A stretch of DNA of 64,000 nt. Origin: Phoronis australis. Lineage: Eukaryota; Phoronida; Phoronidae. The notes under the pieces are model-generated. The model ran no database searches and was not told the DNA's origin. It saw only the letters and a list, made by a program, of their open reading frames with translations. The stretch is from NCBI GenBank assembly GCA_002633005.1, contig NMRA01000959.1, positions 1 to 64,000 on the forward strand, in the 5' to 3' direction. The stretch's first letter is position 1. Each line of letters opens with the position of its first letter. Below, piece by piece: positions 46,761 through 57,165 of this stretch. Made by a program: the position numbers and the translations under genes.

Positions 46761-47822
46761 AAAAGGGGACTCGTTGGAGCACATAAGTATGACAAATCTA
46801 ATACAAAATGTTATCATTTTTTTATCCATCAAGCAGTGAGTACGAAAGAAGTGACCTTACAACTGCGCCACATCGATAATTGTAATTTGTGGGTGGCAAT
46901 CTCAGTGACAGCATTGCAAGAACCCATAAAATGATAAACTTCCAGTGAACTTGGTTTTCAACTTTATGTTTTATTTAAGCATTATTCTATTGAAATAATA
47001 ATAAACTCAAGGCATCAAGAAATCTTTCCTGATGAAGCTACTGAGCATATTATTTATGGCAAGCTAAATATATCATGCTTTGGTCACTCAATCATTGAAA
47101 TGAAAGAACACATCAGATGGCGATTATGATTTGTTAATTTAGATTTAGGTGTTCCACGGTTCAAATCAAAAGCAAGTGCTTTCAGTCAGAACTCTATATT
47201 TGGTTTCACCTTCTTCACAGAGTCTCCATAAGCATTAATTTGTAGTAATTGAATGTTTGACTTAACGTGAATAAAGTGTATTACTACTTAAAGGCTTTCA
47301 ATGTAGTTGACATTTATATCTACTGTACATCAGTCAAAATGAAATAATCTCAGTATAGGAAAGCTATGTAAGCCAAAATAATTAACCATAATAAGTTACT
47401 TAAAATGCACACCACTTTACAACATTTAACCATTGCAAACACTATCCAACAGCACAAGTTTTTATGATATGAAAATGGACATACGTGTAACTATTGCCAT
47501 GCTGACCGAATAGTGTTTCCTTAAATCAGAATTTGACAAGCATGGTTTAAAAAACAAGATGTTACAAGGAACAAGAATTGAAGGCTTGAAGTTTCACAAT
47601 CCAACACAGCATATTTCTCTAAGGTTCTTCATATTGTTGACTTGATAACCTGATAATATGAATCATTTTCTGACACTTAATCAAGCCTTTAACAGCAGTC
47701 AAACAAAAAACATTTCAAAATTATTTCAACTATTTTTAGCTTAGTGCAAAATCACCTGAATGGGATATCCACAGTGAAATGATTCGATATACAGTGTATC
47801 TGATGTATTTGCACAAAAACAC
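46761..47822. other. Intergenic, no gene recognised
   Basis: Very AT-rich, with no frames worth noting. It may hold the 3'UTR of the weak minus-strand exon that ends at 47823. Confidence 0.5.
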
Positions 47823-48006
47823 CTAAATTCCTTTTTTGTACCAACGTTTGTCAAAATGTATCAACGTTAAATCTTCACGAATTACAACGTAACAGGTTGA
47901 ACATCCTTCCAGTTCAGCAAAAGTAGCCATGTTGTCGGTGCTGCCAGAAATGAAACCAACGGGAATTGTGAGCACATTTATCACATAATAAGTAACAACT
48001 GCGGAT
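47823..48006 (-). CDS. Possible terminal coding exon, unknown membrane protein
   Basis: On the minus strand an acceptor (ccaaatttcag) is followed by an exon from 48006. After one leading base it reads 60 codons to TAG at 47825-47823. The peptide starts with a hydrophobic segment (AVVTYYVINVLTIPVGFISG) followed by a soluble part (ELEGCSTCYVVIREDL) and ends RWYKKGI. If translated from an internal ATG (AACATGG context) it would be only 35 residues. An upstream exon-like stretch with donor TTTGT|GTAAGT (about 48071) does not join it in a matching open phase, which weakens the case. I do not recognise the protein. Confidence 0.25.
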
Positions 48007-48119
48007 CTGAAATTTGGTGAAAACGTGGAGAATAGTTAGTAAAGATATGTCTCACCAAATTTTTCCGTAAACTGTTGAGTGAAACAACTTACACAAAGTT
48101 TCAAACTCGTAAGTTATCC

Positions 48120-48560
48120 CGCTGTCGTCTAAGATGGCCGACGCGATCCAAACAAAGTGACCCAGATTTCGCCGCAAAAATTAAAGTAACTTTACACTGC
48201 TTAACCCGATTTTGATACTTTTTCGATTTTTACTGAGTAGAATGAACTATCTTTCCGATGATAGCGCAACACTTTTTCAAATCGAAAAAAAAGTAAGAAA
48301 GGAAAAAAAATTGATTTGACTCGTATTGGTTCCTAGGTTCGACTACCCAACATAATACGAACTAAACACAAATGCTATTTAAACATAACAAACAACAGTA
48401 CGTGTAACATTACAAAACATTCAACAACCGCTAACTACAAATTATAAATACACTACACATAAAAACGAATCACGATAAACTACTAATAAAACAAAAGATT
48501 GAAGACTTCTCGAGCTAGCGATAGCACGTTTTGTTACAAGGAAAAATGGCGGCGTCCAGG
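48120..48560. promoter_or_regulatory. Two ATGGCCG/ATGGCGG-type elements (YY1-like)
   Basis: 'aagatggccgacg' (about 48131) and 'aaaatggcggcgtcc' (about 48543) match the AAnATGGCGGC word often found at animal transcription starts and bound by YY1-type factors. As reading frames they give only 8-codon peptides. They may mark start sites of weak transcripts such as the minus-strand exon at 47823-48006. There is no further support. Confidence 0.2.
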
Positions 48561-48893
48561 ACAAGCTCCTGAACTGACGAATGGGAAATGTGGATACGGA
48601 AATAGCCGATGACATCCGGTAAATCTACGCTCCCAGAGAAGGGTCAAATACTGTTAAAAATCGTTTTTGTCACGAAAGGTGACAAGAATATAACGAAAAG
48701 GTATCGAAAATAAGATTTTATTCAGTACTTTCTGGTATTGGAACCGCATTGCATTTTGAGATAAGGACTTTAAAACCTAATGATGGATTTTTTGTTGTAT
48801 ATTATTGTCCAAATCACATGTGAAAAATGCAAAACGCCGCTCAGGGGATGTATGTAATAAGAGTTGGCTTCAAACATTAATTACACATATATC

Positions 48894-48964
48894 GAGTTCT
48901 CAGTAGCTCAGTGGTAAGAGCACTAGACCGGCAATTTAGAGATCTAGATTCCCAGTAGGGGCTC
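48894..48964 (+). repeat. tRNA-derived SINE head or tRNA-Ala-like pseudogene
   Basis: The sequence has a good A box (TAGCTCAGTGG), a D-stem GCTC/GAGC, an anticodon stem CTAGA/TTTAG with loop CCGGCAA (would-be anticodon GGC, Ala), and then a degenerate T-arm (TAGATTCCCAG) and unpaired acceptor ends. The first ~35 bases match the minus-strand element at 32056-32121. The degenerate T-arm argues against a working tRNA. A flanking tail with 'aaaaaataaag' (48986 on) may be the SINE body or flank. Confidence 0.55.
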
Positions 48965-49207
48965 ATGATTTCTATGTGTTTATATAAAAAATAAAGCATA
49001 GTAAATGGATATAATATAAAACACTCTACATCATGATAACAGGGGAGGCAATCTACAGTAAAATTAACAATATTATACGCGCATATATTTTGAAACCATT
49101 TTGAGAATGAATGCTGTGTGTGATAATGTATAATCAGGACGCACGCGATGACTTTCACATCATTGAACAACTAAGAAGAAGTGTATAACAAAAGAGATTC
49201 GCACACC

Positions 49208-49377
49208 ATTGGTGCATATGTCGTAATGCTGGTCTGATCAACATTCTCATTGGTACAGGTATAATTGAGGGAGATATTTCTCCGACCAATAGCCTCACTG
49301 GTACATGTATAATATGGGGGATATTGGTCCTATCAACTGCCCCATTGGTAAAATGCAGGACCGATATTGGTAGCATT
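49208..49377. repeat. Imperfect tandem repeat, ~47-bp unit, ~4 copies
   Basis: Units begin 'attggtacaggtataat' or 'actggtacatgtataat', continue with a 'gatattgg.cc' core and end 'caatagcctc' or 'caactgcccc'. The copies are about 40-48 bp and diverged. Confidence 0.65.
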
Positions 49378-50885
49378 ACCATCGAAACAATTGTGCGTAA
49401 GCGAATTGATTACAGTTCTTGCATTTTTGCGACATTGATAGGGGTCGGTAAACTTGCTGTCACAATTCACGGCAAGTTATTACTGGCGAAAGGAGTTTTA
49501 GATTCAGTGGGATCAAAATATGAATTGGTTACTTAAACTGTGTAAATCTTTGACCACGGTAGGAGGAAATGTAAGCATGTGCGTTTCATTTTCGGGAACG
49601 TTAACTATGACTCTTAAGTCACGTTGCACTTAGTGTTGAATGCATTGCGAACAATTCGATGGAGTTTGAGAACATCAACTACTAAACACGAGATTTCTTG
49701 GGTTGAAAAAGGTCACACGGTGAGAAAGTTGAAAAACCGCCAACCGATCTTAGTAAAGCCTCGGTCCCTAGGGTTTTTAGACTCAGCTCTTTTTAGCTCT
49801 CATAACAAACGCCGTGGCTAAAAATACACCAACAGCCAGAGCACTTGGCCATGTACCAACACCTGACCATAAGAGCCTTTAGAATCCACCTCAGTATATA
49901 ACAAAAGGATTTTCTGCCGCTGTATACAATATGGGTGCTACCCCAGGGAACGTAACAAGGGGTAAAAAATAAGTACTGTATCGCACTTAACACCGAATCA
50001 CCATGACACATAAATTACAGTCTGGACCCCAAAAAATGAACAAGCTCATACGTTCGAAGTACCACAAAAAATTACATTTGATTCAATACATGTCACTGAT
50101 CTCTAACTGACCAATGGCAGAAAACAATGCACAATAGCCAGAAAATGTCAACCACGGTATGCCATTAAAAGTCTCAGATAGATTAGATATTCGAGGTAAC
50201 AGTTGAAACTGATTTAAAACGAACAATATTACTGTACTGAACACCGAATAAGTCATTACGAATTAATTGTACTCTGGAAAGGGTCTGACAGAAACCAAAA
50301 ATAATCCCCAGGAGTAAGCTGACTATTTAAATGTTACCTTTCATTTTGTAATTCGATCAGTTTCTCTTACTGTCTTTGTGCGTTTTTATTGAGGGCCCCC
50401 ATGGAAAGCCTTATTTCCTGATGGGGCTACCCTCATTGTAAATGTTATATTCATAAATATATAAATTGGGACCACAAAAACCAATTCGATTTTATTAAAT
50501 GCATGTCACTGAGCATTAATAGCCCGGTGACAGACAGGTTAAACTTCTAGTCGTGGCTACAAAAAACCCAAAACATGTCAACCACCGTATGCCATTGAAA
50601 GTTTGAGCTAGATAGATATTCGAGGTACCAGCTCAAAGTGGACTCTCTCCTTGCTTAACAGTAATACTATCGTGACACTGATTGCCTGATGGGTAATAAT
50701 CGGAACATCAGCATTTTTGAAAATACTTAATGAATATTGGCATACTATGAACTGTCAAAAAACAACCAATTAAGTGACGATTAAGGCCGCAGCTACTGTA
50801 GCATAGTAAGCTTAACTATCTTCCTTGTTTTTTCCACGCTAGTTGAACAGGAAAATATGGTTAAGACGCAAGAGAAATCATAATG
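49378..50885. other. Intergenic, no gene recognised
   Basis: Short frames (49324-49536, 49624-49821) without domains or splice support. Confidence 0.45.
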
Positions 50886-51060
50886 GCATATGGTAGTATG
50901 TCAATTTAGCAGCACGTCAAAAAGAGAGAGATTTACATGGTGTTTCGGAATGGTGGAAAAATTCAAAAAAGTGGGACGGTCCGTAAAGATCTTGCCAACT
51001 GGAAAATACACAGTGCGCTGTCAGCAACTGGAACTACTGGAGTGGGTTTTTTACAAACAT
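50886..51060 (+). repeat. Dispersed repeat related to 11600-11770
   Basis: Partner of the repeat near 11.65 kb. The frame from 50890 reads VGRSVKILPTGKYTVRCQQ, matching GRS.K....GRYTLRCHQ in the other copy. The conserved peptide suggests the remains of a mobile-element gene, not recognised. Confidence 0.5.
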
Positions 51061-51272
51061 AAACTTTTATATTTAAAAAACCTTAGTTCACTGGTGTAAT
51101 TATGCACTACTGATAACAGACGGTACAGTTAAACACTACAAAATAACAATGTTACTTAAACAAACCTGTTTTAGAGAATAAACTTTTCATTGAGGACAAA
51201 TGTAACCCCTTTCCGTGAAACAGCGTACCACAAATTTAACACCCAAATTTGTTATGTTGAAAAACTCCCTGT

Positions 51273-52052
51273 ATGCCGAACGGGACACTTAAGGGACAGT
51301 TTGGCATCCTCCCTGCGACAAGAATGGTCGAAAGACCTATATGGACCATTATCCTTTCTTACAGTGGTACTATGGCGTCTGGTCAGGCGCCTGATTCCCA
51401 TGGTTCTCAGGAAGAGTTCGAAAGGCTTCTTATGTACCTTCCTGTTTACCAACTCAAATGGCAATGCATTGTGACACGGATGTATTTGTTGCGGGGCTAT
51501 TCCAAAGTTTTAATGTCATATGGTATTTTCCAAGATGCTTACTTTACGCCACCATCCATTGTCCATTCCTTATTCATTTTAATGAAGAAGAGAGTTCAGT
51601 ACAGGCGAAAGTACATGTATTGCGGAAATACAAGAATACACCACGAACTTCAAACTAAGCACTTCGTCACGCCTATACAGATTTATCCAGTTCATCATTG
51701 CCTATTTCATATATCACACGTTTTTAACAGAATCATGTGGTGGAGATTTCTGGGGATGGCATGCACAACCCAGAAAATATTGCTTTTTCTCACAGGCCAT
51801 TTAATAACCAGTAACTTCCATTTGAATCACATTGAGTTGTTTTTTGCAGTTCGTCGAAAAAATGACCAAGTTTATTTTTGGGCATGGTTTTTGAGGTTCT
51901 GGCACACTCCTTCCAGTTTGCAATTTGTATGTCTTGGGTCATTCTGTGTTAATTGTGGTACTATATTGTTCGTTATAATTCAGTTTAAACTGGTAGGCCT
52001 ACTCCGAATATCTAATCTAGCTCTACTTTTTGATGGGATACGGAAATCCTAA
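51273..52052 (+). CDS. Unexplained 259-codon open frame
   Basis: An open frame from ATG 51273 to a stop at 52052, directly after an in-frame TGA. A frame this long is unlikely by chance in DNA of this composition (by rough stop-frequency reasoning, well under one expected per window). The product is rich in His, Phe, Trp, Tyr and Cys and has no domain I recognise. A second frame at 51190-51474 overlaps its start and could be the same decayed protein shifted by a base (VEKLPVCRTG leads into TLKGQFG). It may be a mobile-element remnant, an unknown gene, or chance. I found no clear splice sites at its ends. Confidence 0.25.
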   Translation: MPNGTLKGQFGILPATRMVERPIWTIILSYSGTMASGQAPDSHGSQEEFERLLMYLPVYQLKWQCIVTRMYLLRGYSKVLMSYGIFQDAYFTPPSIVHSLFILMKKRVQYRRKYMYCGNTRIHHELQTKHFVTPIQIYPVHHCLFHISHVFNRIMWWRFLGMACTTQKILLFLTGHLITSNFHLNHIELFFAVRRKNDQVYFWAWFLRFWHTPSSLQFVCLGSFCVNCGTILFVIIQFKLVGLLRISNLALLFDGIRKS

Positions 52053-52269
52053 GTTATATCACAATGCTCTAACTATTATAGTTCGTAAAATTATTAATTA
52101 TATTTTACCCAGCTAAACAGCGCTAACTACGGTTTAAAATGAACCTTGCTGATATGTGGTTGAAATAACCCTGGCTTGAAAATTACTTCCGGTTTACTAG
52201 CAACTATCGTCAATTCATCTAATTGGATATCCCATTTTACCATCTTGAATATTGTACATTAAAATTACA

Positions 52270-52345
52270 ATTGTCCGAGGAAGGATTTGAACCAACGACT
52301 TCTCAAAGTACATATATAAATGAGTCCAGCATTTTTACCACAAAC
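52270..52345 (-). repeat. tRNA-like 3' half (B box), minus strand
   Basis: The minus strand reads GTCGTTGGTTCAAATCCTTC followed by CTCGGAC. GGTTCAAATCC is a consensus B box / T-arm. No matching A box or acceptor 5' strand lies at the right distance, so it is a fragment of a tRNA or SINE. Confidence 0.4.
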
Positions 52346-52559
52346 TTAAAATTTATCTCTTCCAGGTTCTTTTTGTCACAAAAATGTCTCACCAAATCCA
52401 ATGCAATGCTAGTCGTACATGTGACCTACAGCTCGTTGTCCAGCTTAATCTACATGTACAACACAATACGTTTCTTAAATAATTATGGTAACAGCAAATC
52501 TTCAACTCAACACTCCTAAACTAAAATTTCACTGTTATTTCAATTCCCCGCCTTTTTAA

Positions 52560-53010
52560 GAACAGTTATGTTTCAATTCTAGAGGGTAACAGACATAGTC
52601 CACTTTCAACAATTTTTTTTCGAGCAAATCCAGTCGCCTCAGCAACTCAATCATGGAGTTGCCACATAGAGTAACGTCGTAGGCATGTAGTAATAAAAAG
52701 ACATTTTCAATGCCGTGGTCAAATTGAATACAGCGTGTATCTCTCTCTTTTCCAGTTTCCATTTCAATAGCAAGTTTATTCTTGTACACAGAGACAATAG
52801 TGGACTTAACATGCCGCCCTGTTTGACTCCAGACTTGCACTCAAAAAGTTGGAGTGTTGTTTTAACTTCAGTATTTATTTAAGCATTCACAGCTGAATAC
52901 ACACTCTAAGCTGTTCTCAACAGTGGCCCAACCAAATCTTTTTATGTTAGTATATAGCATAATTGTGTTTTATTTGTCAAATCAAATGCCTTGCTGAAGT
53001 AATTATAAGC
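52560..53010 (-). mobile_element. Non-LTR reverse-transcriptase fragment, minus strand
   Basis: The minus strand encodes FSKAFDLTNKTQLCYILT near 52930-52995 (the D-Y-S-K-A-F-D palm motif), GVKQGGMLSPLL near 52805-52845, then, after a frameshift, NKLAIEMETGKERDTR and NVFLLLHAYDVTLCGNSM. Here H-A-Y-D stands where Y-A-D-D is expected, so the catalytic box is mutated. LLRRLDLLEK follows, typical of the thumb. Segments before and after are missing or unrecognisable. It is a dead fragment of a family different from elements A, B and C by sequence. Confidence 0.65.
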
Positions 53011-56000
53011 ACAAAAAATGATGTTGATTTTCGTCTTGATTCGTATTTTCTAACCAAGTTGTTAAGAACAACAAGACCAACTCGGAGTGTTGATTTATGC
53101 GACCACCGTGCAAATTGCGTAAAGTTAGCACGGCTGCAAGCCATTTTATCACGGGCTCGCGATATCCATGCTGCTTAATCTATCACCACTAGTACACGAG
53201 CGCCCTCTAAGTCATTGTAAATTTTCCTAATAGACCCATTGTCGGTCCATTTTAGCATTATAAAGTTTTCACAAAGTAATCTATTAAGTAGAAAGACTTG
53301 AGCCCTTCGAATCGTTATTTGCGGGTAAAATGTCATTTTTTGCTATCGACACTTCGTTCCAACTCCAATTTCTAAGGTCCATCATCGGGTTTGCATGGGT
53401 CACACTGCAGATAATAAGGGAAATGCCAAAAAAGGAACCACAACTGCCGACTCACACCAGCAGACATTAGAATACAATGACATATGAAACGCCTGGCAAA
53501 CTGTGTTTTTGGTAAAAATGTCATAATTGAAAACCGTTATTTCACTAACACGCACCCTAAAGGAACTGAAATGTGTTTGTTTTGTAGTTGAAGACTTTTT
53601 ATTATCATTTAAGTGTGCTGGTTTTGTTGAAATCTGGAACTTCCCTTTTGGAAACACCGGGAACACGCTTGATGCTCCAAAGCTTTCGTTCATCCCGGTA
53701 CTTTTGTACTACTGAATTATCTGTTCTTCCACCATTCCTGTGTAAGGAGCAATGCAAGACTACTTTTGTGTATGGTCTAATTTCTGTACTATGGCGACGT
53801 GTTTAGTACCACCCACGGAAAACAAGTCGCAAACTCGGCTCATAGAAAATCGATGGATACATGTACATGTGGTCGTATCCATTTTTCTTTCCTAATTCAC
53901 TTTGAAATCGACACCTTGCCTGCTCATGGTAGAAAAAGTCGATTTCTAAATCCAACGGAAAACTGGTTTACTACGTATCAAATCTCAAAGGTGTGTAAAA
54001 TCGAATCTTTTTGAATGTATAGCGCAATTTCTGTAAGCACTTACAGTCTTTTTATTCGAGAAGTTCAAATTATACCGCATCAACGATGATTACAGGACAA
54101 AAAGACGCCGCACGAAACGAGAACTAAAGACGTGAGAAACTTAGCCAGTACAATCGTCGTTGAAAAATCATTATTTTAGATGTAAGTGGACGAGCCTAAA
54201 CATGCGCATGTGCGGTAGGCGTCTCATTGAAACTGACGCGTACTGTCTTGTTGCGCTGACATACGTATCAAATGTGAATGAGTGCGTCCCAATGTCTGTT
54301 TTCAGAGATGATCAGATGAAGGAAGTAGGCCATATAGGTCATTTATTGTGACTGAGGAAAAGTGCAGTATAAAAAGTCATAAATTATGCATACGAAATAA
54401 GTAAACTTTGGAATACTGATCGATAAAAACGCTAAAAATAAGACTGTAGAAGCTAGTGCGTCCAGATTAAAAATTACAATGGTTTGTGGCAAAATTTAAT
54501 TTCATTTCGATTATGAAAGATAATCTGAACCTACATCTGGATGGTTTACAAGCACATAACGTTCCACAGGTACTTACAAAGTTCTCGAAAAATGAAATAA
54601 ATGAACAAGAACGTAGATGGAAATAAGGAAGGTAATATATTCTCACAAAATGTTATTTAACTAGCGAAATATAACTTTTGTTCGCCCTGTGACTTACATA
54701 TACATGTACGTTCTATTTCCAGGCATAGATTGGGAGTTGGCGAACAAGAGTATTATCGTGAACGAAGACAAATACACAAAATATTATCCAGCAACGTCAA
54801 CATAGTATCTACACTTGACTTCACTACAAAAAGAAAATAAAGAAAATCCTTAACTTGTTTTGTACTAACTCTTTCAAGTACCATGTCTTACAAGAGGTCC
54901 ATGGTGCTACTGGCTTAAACAATTTGTTAGTCCATCAACCTACATGTACATTGAGCTCGTTCTGCCATAAATGTGTATGAGAAAAGTAAACACCCTGGTA
55001 TGTTCTACTACAACACAATGCATGCAAGTGACACGTTATCCAGAAGAAGACCAAAGACCCCAATTCCTGATAGGAGTGAATGTCACGATCGAGCAAGTAT
55101 CTAATATGTAAAATAAATTGCATACAACGGAAAAATAATTGTATGGGTACATGTAGCTTAAACATCAACTAGCGATAGCCCAAATTAGATAACTAAGAAT
55201 GCCATACAAACAGTCATTAATCTTCATATCTTTTCGAAAATATCTTTCCAGTGTGTAGCAAAAGCTCAACAAAATTCCGAAGTTACTCATGGATAATTTG
55301 TCAGAATTTTGTAGAAGTTTCCATAGTTAGTTCTTAAAACTAGTCTAAGATTTTGTTAAGTGGAGACTGAAACTGAAGAACAATTTTTTACGACTCCAAA
55401 ACAATTAGATCTTTTCTGCCAGAAATAGAAATCCGTCCTTTCGTGATGGGAAATACCAATTTTCACATTGTGAAAAAGAGAAACACTTTTTGGGAATATT
55501 GACCACTTGATAGTGGCATTGATGACTGTAGCCGTTTACGGCGTAATTGTGGAATGGTTCAACATCCTAAAGTCTTCCATTGGATGGAAACGTTTTTTGC
55601 CGGATCTACTTTGAAAACAGCGACAACTAGATTCTTACAAGGCACGCCAACTAAAATTTAACTGAATGAATATCGCTATTCATTGGTTGTCACCGCACTG
55701 TTAACATCAGTCAAAGGTGAAATTACTACACTGTTCAGCCGTAAAACTGTTCTAGACCTGCAAAGGTCTACGCACACACATGTGCAATTGAACGTATCTC
55801 AGTCGCGCTTCGTTCAAGTACGTTGTATCATGCTCTTTGTCAGAGTCGTGCGTGATTCCGTGCGTGCTGATCGCTCTCAGAAGTCGTTTCCATCTGAACT
55901 GCAAAGCTTGGAATGAACTCAGTACCTGTTAACTCAGTGGTCTACACCTGAAAATTGATCAACTCATATAACAAAGTTGAATTAACATTACACACTAATT

Positions 56001-56220
56001 GGCAAACACAGACTTATCATCTAATGGGTACTTGTAATTAGTACGATAACACAGTGTACCAAGCATTGCCAAACATCCATACTTAAAATATATTCACGTG
56101 CATTTCAGCAGGGAATTACAGTCTGACATTACTTCATTTTCAGTAATCAATAAAAAGAGAGGCAATAAGAGTTACTCACAAAAAGCTAACAACCAATAAG
56201 AGAGCAACAACCAAGTACAT
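53011..56220. other. Intergenic, no gene recognised
   Basis: Short frames on both strands (53400-53693, 53527-53806, 54160-54351, 54935-55168, 55683-55916) have no domain or clear exon boundaries. Later exons of the DED gene could lie here if its exon 56277-56449 is spliced onward. Confidence 0.4.
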
Positions 56221-56449
56221 TCACCCATGTGACAGTTGAGTGTTCATAGAAAACAGGTCAATCTTCAATCCCATACCTAGTGCAACTATTTCGCGTGACA
56301 GTTGTTCCACTCTATCCTTAACTTTGTTCAGATCAAGCAGGCCCAGTGAGTAGATTAACTTGCTGTACTCCCCAACTTTTATAATACCTTGCTCTTCAAG
56401 TTGGTCGAGAAGTTCCCCAGTGTTTGTTATTTTGTCCAGTTTTGCTCGA
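56221..56449 (-). CDS. DED-containing protein, exon encoding second half of the domain
   Basis: A good acceptor (tattttttcag) precedes 56449. The first base completes an Asn codon (AA|T) with the exon at 61061-61172. The frame then reads RAKLDKITNTGELLDQLEEQ, GIIKVGEYSKLIYSLG, LLDLNKVKDRVEQLSREI and 24 more residues to TGA at 56223-56221. This is the C-terminal half of a death-effector domain: the K-L-x-x-I helix, the L-L-x-x-L-E-x-x-G turn and the D-L motif before the last helix. DED proteins act in caspase-8/FADD-type signalling. An alternative donor CTAG|GTATGG at 56277 (phase 1) could splice to an unseen exon. Otherwise the protein ends here, just after the domain. Intact, no damage seen. 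Confidence 0.75.
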
Positions 56450-56969
56450 CTGAAAAAATAATACATTCACGAATATCTCAATATAAAATTACGGCGGGAT
56501 TCTTAATATATCCTAGAAAAAAATGTACATGGAAGAAGCCTACACGACAAGAGTAGCAGTTATTAAATAATAATTCAATTACCGATGGAGATTCTCATTA
56601 TCTTACCATATCGCACACGGTTCTACTTTAATTTGAGAAACGCAAGCTGATTTTCTATTACCCTGTTACTCTATGTTACATAATAACTCGGGTGGATAAC
56701 TTTGTTATCCGACTTTGCATTGATAAACCTATAGTGTATTATAAAGGTTTGGAGATTTAGTCACCACCATAAATCAAAGCCCGTAGCCTACAGTACATGA
56801 GCATACACAACATATATACAATAAAATACATGAGTAGGCATACGCGCGCACCTAATATTTCAGGCATACACAAGTTCTTGCTCGAATATAGAGGCGTTAT
56901 ACACAAATTTAAGCCACATTTCCAGCACACAGCGATCAGAAATTTAAAAAAAATAAACGACTACCCAAC

Positions 56970-57165
56970 ACTTTGGTCTAATATAAGTTAAGGCAGCAAC
57001 ATCATTCTCAAAGAGGAACGATAACTTGGTTTGGTTAAATAAAAATAGTCAGGAATATAACTCCTAAAGAGGGACGATCACTTGGCTTGGTCTAATAAAA
57101 ATAGTCAGCAATATTATTCTCAAAAAGGAACTGCCAAATGGCTTGGTCCAATGTAGTTCTCGAAG
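56970..57165. repeat. Imperfect tandem repeat, ~56-bp unit, ~3.5 copies
   Basis: Units contain 'ctcaaagaggaacgataac', 'ttggtttggt' and 'taataaaaatagtcagcaat'. The copies diverge by substitutions and small indels. It lies in an intron of the DED gene if the exons at 56449 and 61061 are joined. Confidence 0.75.

Noticed and set aside
48280-48360. B-box-like ggttcgactac near 48343
   Set aside because: No A box or tRNA arms at a suitable distance.
48545-48572. ATGGCGGCGTCC start codon of a gene
   Set aside because: Closes after eight codons and shows no donor; more likely a promoter-type word.
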